Made by a program: the position numbers and the translations under genes. Below, in pieces: positions 32,083-36,878 of a stretch of 36,878 bases of DNA (positions within the stretch are counted from its first letter, which is position 1; each line of letters starts with the position of its first letter). The DNA is taken from the NCBI GenBank assembly GCA_029259935.1, contig JAJDEH010000139.1:1-36878 (forward strand), written 5' to 3'. The stretch comes from Planctomycetota bacterium. Its GTDB lineage: Bacteria > Planctomycetota > Planctomycetia > Pirellulales > Pirellulaceae. Below the pieces are notes generated by a model, which was not told the origin of the DNA, searched no databases, and worked only from the letters and a program-made list of their open reading frames with translations.

Positions 32083-33462
32083 ATGAGTAGCCAACCCACG
32101 CCCCCTTGCTCGGGACCCCCATCGCGTCGAAGTTTTCTGCAAGCCGGATCCTTGGGACTGGGCGGTTTAGGCCTCGCCGAATTGATGCGGCGTCGTGCTT
32201 CCGCCGCCTCCACGTCGCCCGCGAATCTTGATACCTCGGTCATTTTGATTTGGCTGCAAGGCGGGCCGAGCCACATGGAGACTTACGATCTGAAACCGAA
32301 CGCGCCGGTGGAATACCGGGGCGAGTGCAATCCGATCCAAACCAATGTTCCCGGCATGGATGTCTGCGAGTTGTTGCCGTTGCATGCCAAGGTCGCCGAC
32401 AAGTTCACCATCATCCGCTCGATCTCGCACGGGTTCGCGAACCATGCGGGCGGCGCGGGGCGTTTTCTATCCGGACGCAATCCGCTGCGGCCGCTGGATC
32501 CCATTTCGCAGTTTCCCACGCTGGGCCCGGTCGTCAGCCGTATACGTGGCGAGCGAAACAACGGGTTGCCGAACTATGTTTCCAGCACGAAGCGCGTTTA
32601 TGGCGGCGGCAGTTCCTACTTGGGAGAAGCGGTGTTGCCCTTCGTGGTGGCCGGCGACCCCAACGCCAGCAACTTCAGGGTTCCCAACTTGAGCTTGGCG
32701 TCCAATCTTAAAGACCGGTTGGACGATCGCGTCAATCTGTTGAAATCGTTTGATCGCATGCGGCGCGATACGGATCATTCGGCGACGTTCGACGCCATGG
32801 ATTCGTTCAATCAGCGGGCGATCAATTTGCTGACCAGCGAACGAGCCCGCACCGCCTTCGATTTGTCTCTGGAAGACGAAGCGACGCGCGACAGGTTCGG
32901 CCGTCACAAATGGGGACAACGGGCGCTGCTGGCCCGGCGACTGGTCGAAGCCGGCTGCAGTTTTGTCACCATGCAAATGCAGAGTCCGGGACTGCCGGGC
33001 GGAATTGGCAATTGGGACATTCACGCGGTCAATGGCCATCTGTTCGACGACACCCGCGCGCGATTGCCGGTGTTCGACCGAGCGATTGCCGCCTTGATCG
33101 AAGATATTTACCAGCGCGGCCTGGACAAAAAAGTGATGGTGATCGTGTCGGGCGAATTCGGCCGTTCGCCGCGCATTAATCCGCAAAAGGGAACCAAGTC
33201 GGGGATCACTCAGCCGGGCCGAGACCACTGGCCGGGCGCCATGTCGGTGCTAGTTTCCGGCGGCGGACAACGAATGGGTCAGGTCATCGGCAGCACGACG
33301 TCGAAGGGCGAATACGCCAAAGACAACAAGTACGAACCGAATGATCTGCTGGCCAACGTCTATCAATTTTTGGGGATCGACCACACCCACGCGTTCCCCG
33401 ACCACAGCGGCCGCCCCATGCCGATCTTGCCCCACGGCAAACCCATTGTCGAACTTGGGTAG
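32083..33462 (+). CDS. DUF1501 secreted protein with twin-arginine signal
   Basis: A 459-residue protein of the DUF1501 family, abundant in planctomycetes and related to alkaline phosphatase-like or sulfatase-like folds. Seen: the Tat signal SRRSFLQAGSLGLGGLGL at about residues 9-28, VILIWLQGGPSHMETYDLKP with the family motif near 50-70, ANHAGGAGRFLSGRNPL, and GRDHWPGAMSVLVSGGG. It should be exported folded across the inner membrane. Such genes usually follow a DUF1549/DUF1553 gene, but none is here, so this is an orphan copy. The ATG start is the first in frame. The true reaction is unknown. Confidence 0.92.
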   Translation: MSSQPTPPCSGPPSRRSFLQAGSLGLGGLGLAELMRRRASAASTSPANLDTSVILIWLQGGPSHMETYDLKPNAPVEYRGECNPIQTNVPGMDVCELLPLHAKVADKFTIIRSISHGFANHAGGAGRFLSGRNPLRPLDPISQFPTLGPVVSRIRGERNNGLPNYVSSTKRVYGGGSSYLGEAVLPFVVAGDPNASNFRVPNLSLASNLKDRLDDRVNLLKSFDRMRRDTDHSATFDAMDSFNQRAINLLTSERARTAFDLSLEDEATRDRFGRHKWGQRALLARRLVEAGCSFVTMQMQSPGLPGGIGNWDIHAVNGHLFDDTRARLPVFDRAIAALIEDIYQRGLDKKVMVIVSGEFGRSPRINPQKGTKSGITQPGRDHWPGAMSVLVSGGGQRMGQVIGSTTSKGEYAKDNKYEPNDLLANVYQFLGIDHTHAFPDHSGRPMPILPHGKPIVELG

Positions 33463-33543
33463 ATCACATTCGCCGAAAAATACTTCTTAGAGCGGCGTGG
33501 CTGGCCTCGCGCCCGCTGGACACCGGCCGCGTCCCGCTTCGGT

Positions 33544-33804
33544 TCAAGCGGTCAATCGCTGGTAGTGTTGATACGCCAAAATCACTTCGTATAGATCGTA
33601 AGGAATTGTGATTTCCTCGTCCTTGAAGTCCTCAAGCCACGTGCGCCCGCTGGCCATGGCGTCCGCCAGGGCAGGAAAGATTTCGCCCACCGATACGGTG
33701 AGTGTCGCGGGAGTTTCGCGCGGCGTGTCTTGTTGGTCGGACCCAGCTTCGTTGGAGGCTGGTTCGGGCGAGCCGTTAAAGATACGCAGTCGATTCGTGG
33801 TCAT
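33544..33804 (-). CDS. Small acidic hypothetical protein
   Basis: An 86-residue protein with a low-complexity front (SPEPASNEAGSDQQDTPRET) and a helical back end (VGEIFPALADAMASGRTWLEDF, then ITIPYDLYEVILAYQHYQRL). It has no signal peptide. The back part is well formed and looks conserved; I believe similar small proteins occur in planctomycetes, but I cannot name the family. The ATG at 33804 is the only reasonable start. It is isolated between genes of the opposite strand. Confidence 0.6.
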   Translation of the reverse strand: MTTNRLRIFNGSPEPASNEAGSDQQDTPRETPATLTVSVGEIFPALADAMASGRTWLEDFKDEEITIPYDLYEVILAYQHYQRLTA

Positions 33805-34415
33805 TCAGCAAACTCCCTAGATTACTTCGTACCAGTTCCGCAGCCTAGATTACCGGGATCTGGGATGTGACGACGCACACCTCGCCTGTCACCTCTGGTG
33901 TGTGTGTCTCGCATTATCGGTCGCGAGGACCCTAGGACTTTGCTGAACCTTGGCAAAACTTTCTTGGCGTGGCGGTTCAAGCTTGGTGCTGTCAGTACAA
34001 TCATGGTTTAACCCCACGCCACACGAGGCGGTGGCTTGGCCCGTTGCGAACAATCAAGGAACATTTGGCAGCCGCCAGCAGTGGCAGCAGAGGCATGACG
34101 CGAAGCCGACCGATGCCACTGGAACGACGCGAGAGCGAGGCGCGAACCTTGACAAGCGGGGCGAGAAGCGCTAGATTGCCCAACGGACCTCACGGCAGTG
34201 ACCTCGGTGGTATTATCCGCTTCGCCTGTATAGAGTTAAGTAGTAACCCCCAAACATGAGACCTTGTGCGGTTCAGTCGATGTTGGCGAAGGCCGTGAGC
34301 GGGTTACTCAATCCACGCCGCAGCTCGGATTGGTCCGAGGCAAGTCCTCGCTAGTTTTTCCGAAGGACCGCCCAGCTAGTTTTACGGTTCGAGAATATCG
34401 TCCCCCCAATCATCC
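33805..34415. other. Intergenic region upstream of tex, no gene seen
   Basis: 610 bp with short open frames only, none convincing in either direction and no tRNA-like cloverleaf found by eye. It ends at the tex start codon. A tex promoter must lie here, but no clear -35/-10 pair was recognised. Confidence 0.55.
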
Positions 34416-36878
34416 ATGGACATTTCCGTTAACATCGATTTTGCGCCGGTTGCGCGCGACCTGGGCTTGCCGCTGCATAAGGTTGAAAGCACCCTGCGGC
34501 TGCTGGACGACGGCAACACGGTTCCCTTCATTACCCGCTATCGCAAGGACCAAACGGGCGGTCTCGATGAAGAGCAGATTCGGCAGATCAAGGACAACAT
34601 CACCAAGCTGCGGCTGCTGGCCGAGCGTAAAACGACCATTCTGAAGTCGATCGAGTCGCAAGGGAAGTTGACGGAAAAGCTGGCCGGCAAGATTAAAGCA
34701 GCCGATTCCGCCAAGCGGCTGGAAGATCTGTATCTGCCCTTTAAGCCCAAGAAGCAAACGCTCGCCACGCTAGCTCGGCAGCGCGGGCTCGATCCCTTGG
34801 CCACCGACATTGCGGACGGCATGATCACGGTCGAAGAACTTGCTCAAAGAGCCCCGGATTATGTTCGCGTCGACAAGCAGCTCAACAATCTCGACGAAGT
34901 CATGCTAGGCGTCGGCCATCTATTGGCGGAACGTTTCAGCGAGTCGTCCGAGTTGCGGGGTCGGCTCCGAGGGGTCATTTGGCGAACAGGCAAATTGGTT
35001 TGCACCCCAATTAACCCGCCTCAACCAGAAGCTGCCAGCCCGCCAAAGTCCGAAGCCCCCAACCCACCGAAATCCGAACCCACGTCGGAAACCACGTCCG
35101 AAGCCACGTCCGAAGCCACGCCGGAAACCGCGCCGCAAACCGCGCCGGAAACCACGGTCGAGACCACGTCGGAGGCTAGCGCGACATCACCCACGGCGGA
35201 TTCCGAATCTCCGGCGGCCGAGCCGGCACCATCCGCTGATCCAGCGCCTGCCGCCGAGGATGCCGCTAAAGAGATTGAACCGGCGTCCATCGAGGGCACC
35301 GCGGAACCGAACCAAGATTCCGCGGCCCCGCCGGCGGAGCCGCCCGCCCCACCCCAAGAAGCGGTCGAACCCGCGCCGCCGAAGCAGCCCGCGAAAGCCG
35401 TGGAAAAAAAAGCCTCGGCGAAGAAAGGCAAGAAAAAACAAGGCATCGAAAACGCCTTCAAGGACTATTTCGATTTTCAAGAGTCCATCACCAAGATCCC
35501 GCCTCATCGCATGTTGGCCATCAATCGAGGTGAACGCGCCAAGGTGCTGCGCGTGCGACTTGACGTTGATCAAGAGGCCGTCATGGAGGTGGCCGAAAAG
35601 CTGCTGCTGACGGAAGAGCATCCCCATCGCGAGTTCCTGCAATCATGCCTCCGTGACGCGATTACACGGCTGGTCTTTCCAAGTCTCGAGCGGGAGGTCC
35701 GCCGGGAGCTGACCGAGCGCAGTGAAACGCATGCCGTCGAAGTGTTCGCCCGCAACCTGCGAAAGCTGCTGTTGCAACCGCCGGTGCATGGAAGACGTGT
35801 ACTGGCGATTGACCCCGGATTTCGCAACGGCTGCAAGTTCGCCGCGATCGACGAATTCGGAAAGGTGTTGGGCAACGGTGTCGTGCATATCGTCGGCAAA
35901 GGCGAACGAGTGCAAAAGGCGCGCGAAGAACTCGCGGCGGTTCTTCAGAAGAACGCGCTGTCCGTCATCGCCATCGGAAACGGCACGGCTTGTCGCGAGA
36001 CCGAGACGTTGGTGGCCGACATTCTGGGAAGCGAGTTGAAGGAAGCCAACGTCGAGTACGTCATTGTCAACGAAGCGGGGGCAAGCGTGTATTCCACCAG
36101 CCCCATCGGCCGCGAAGAACTGCCCAATCTTGACGCGACGATCCGCGGCGCGATTTCCATTGGACGACGCTTGCTCGATCCTTTGTCCGAATTGGTGAAG
36201 ATCAATCCCGAGAGCATCGGGGTCGGTATGTACCAGCACGACGTCAAGGTCAAGCACTTGCGCGATTCGCTGGACGACGTGGTGGCATCTTGTGTCAATT
36301 TCGTCGGCGTCGATGTGAACACGGCCAGCCCGGCACTGTTGCGTTACGTTTCCGGGCTCAACCAACTGACAGCGCGGCGGCTGTTTGAACATCGTCAGGA
36401 GCATGGTCCCTTCAAGAGTCGCGAACAACTGCGCGAAGTGCCTGGGTTCGGCGAAGCGACGTTTGTTCAGTCGGTCGGCTTTTTGAAGATCATGGGCGGC
36501 GACAACCCACTCGACGCGACTTGGATCCATCCTGAGAGTTATCCCACGGCCACCAAGGTGTTGGAGAAGCTGGGCGGAGAACTACAAGACATCGCGGCGC
36601 CGCCCGCGCCCGCGAAAGGTGGCGACGAACAGAAATCGGAGGAACCGGCTCCAACCGGCGACAGCCAGCCGGCGCCATCAACCGAACCGGCCCCAGTCGG
36701 CGACAGCCAGCCGGCACCAGCGACCGAACCAAGCAGTGCCGCGGCAACGCCACCGCCCGAGAATTCTCTAACCCAGCGAGTCGCCACGGCGGATCGCAAG
36801 CAGTTTGCCGCCGACCTGGAAATCGGCGAGCTGTTGTTGGACGACATTTTGTCCGCCATCGCCCGTCCGGGCCGCGAC
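34416..36878 (+). CDS. tex: RNA-binding transcription accessory protein Tex, 3' end cut by the window
   Basis: The frame stays open to the window edge (821 codons). Tex is a cytoplasmic nucleic-acid-binding protein that affects transcription. Order of parts: the N-terminal helical domain (FITRYRKDQTGGLDE at about 37-51, LPFKPKKQTLATLARQRGL), an unusual insert at about 188-345 rich in Pro, Glu, Ala, Thr and Ser, the YqgF-like domain (FDFQESITKIPPHRMLAINRGE, then LAIDPGFRNGCKF), and the helix-hairpin-helix region (VNTASPALLRYVSGLN, then VPGFGEATF). A second low-complexity linker with a duplicated GDSQPAP motif (about 740-790) precedes the edge. The C-terminal S1 domain should follow beyond the window. 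The ATG at 34416 is the first good start. Confidence 0.93.
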   Translation, partial: MDISVNIDFAPVARDLGLPLHKVESTLRLLDDGNTVPFITRYRKDQTGGLDEEQIRQIKDNITKLRLLAERKTTILKSIESQGKLTEKLAGKIKAADSAKRLEDLYLPFKPKKQTLATLARQRGLDPLATDIADGMITVEELAQRAPDYVRVDKQLNNLDEVMLGVGHLLAERFSESSELRGRLRGVIWRTGKLVCTPINPPQPEAASPPKSEAPNPPKSEPTSETTSEATSEATPETAPQTAPETTVETTSEASATSPTADSESPAAEPAPSADPAPAAEDAAKEIEPASIEGTAEPNQDSAAPPAEPPAPPQEAVEPAPPKQPAKAVEKKASAKKGKKKQGIENAFKDYFDFQESITKIPPHRMLAINRGERAKVLRVRLDVDQEAVMEVAEKLLLTEEHPHREFLQSCLRDAITRLVFPSLEREVRRELTERSETHAVEVFARNLRKLLLQPPVHGRRVLAIDPGFRNGCKFAAIDEFGKVLGNGVVHIVGKGERVQKAREELAAVLQKNALSVIAIGNGTACRETETLVADILGSELKEANVEYVIVNEAGASVYSTSPIGREELPNLDATIRGAISIGRRLLDPLSELVKINPESIGVGMYQHDVKVKHLRDSLDDVVASCVNFVGVDVNTASPALLRYVSGLNQLTARRLFEHRQEHGPFKSREQLREVPGFGEATFVQSVGFLKIMGGDNPLDATWIHPESYPTATKVLEKLGGELQDIAAPPAPAKGGDEQKSEEPAPTGDSQPAPSTEPAPVGDSQPAPATEPSSAAATPPPENSLTQRVATADRKQFAADLEIGELLLDDILSAIARPGRD
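35083..35170 (+). repeat. Short tandem repeats inside the Tex insert
   Basis: Tandem copies of a 12-base unit, ACGTCCGAAGCC and variants ending in GAAACC, encode TSEATSEATPETAPQT. This is slippage-prone low-complexity DNA inside the inserted region of Tex. Confidence 0.7.
36649..36732 (+). repeat. Two 42-bp tandem repeats in the Tex C-terminal linker
   Basis: Two copies of GGCGACAGCCAGCCGGC(G/A)CC plus flanks, 42 bp apart, encode GDSQPAP-type repeats. They lie in the linker before the expected S1 domain. Confidence 0.7.

Noticed and set aside
33805..34415. tRNA or small RNA gene in the region before tex
   Set aside because: No cloverleaf with matching arms and no terminator was found by eye.

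Overview
The window looks like a chromosomal segment of a planctomycete, probably order Pirellulales. The evidence is the gene content: a Ser/Thr kinase with a C-terminal TPR region, a DUF1501 protein with a twin-arginine signal, a ceramidase-like protein, a BlaI/M56 pair with a very long C-terminal region, a giant TPR protein, many secreted repeat proteins, loose gene packing and many non-ATG starts. This is judged from protein families seen by eye; no database search was possible.

Layout. (1) 1-8.4 kb is core-like: queE, a membrane Ser/Thr kinase, a ceramidase-like protein and a four-domain S1 RNA-binding protein, all on the minus strand, then a conserved hypothetical and thpR on the plus strand. 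(2) 8.4-15.2 kb is an accessory region of small genes and debris: a CPBP protease, a transposase C-terminal remnant, a YHS-domain protein, a methyltransferase C-terminal remnant, a lipoprotein, a two-gene operon (ribbon-helix-helix-like protein plus an unknown), a small TPR protein and an Imm1-like immunity protein. The last two are each bracketed exactly by a perfect 13-bp or 11-bp inverted repeat of the GTT.../...AAC type and separated by related folded elements. That is the arrangement expected of integron gene cassettes without an integrase in view. (3) 15.2-21.2 kb holds secreted proteins: HEAT repeats, a CARDB-like protein, an alpha/beta hydrolase and a 14-repeat WD40 protein. A short noncoding block between them carries three tandem copies of a palindromic unit, whose core also lies in frame inside the ceramidase-like gene. 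(4) 21.5-31 kb holds a 1563-residue DUF4062/P-loop/TPR protein of STAND architecture and a BlaI-M56 operon with a probable leaderless promoter and a duplicated operator candidate. (5) 31-36.9 kb holds an SDR oxidoreductase, a DUF1501 protein, a small hypothetical and tex, which runs off the right edge and carries an unusual low-complexity insert.

How the genes work together. The queE, S1, thpR and tex genes serve RNA modification or RNA metabolism but are not linked in an operon. BlaI and the M56 protein overlap by 4 nt and should form a protease-controlled repressor switch. The ribbon-helix-helix-like gene and its partner are separated by 5 nt and are probably co-expressed. The strongest candidate for something new is the small cassette-like array at about 12.9-14.2 kb. 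Next come the STAND-type protein, the M56 protein with an apparent SecD-head-like C-terminus, and the dispersed palindrome that has entered a coding sequence.
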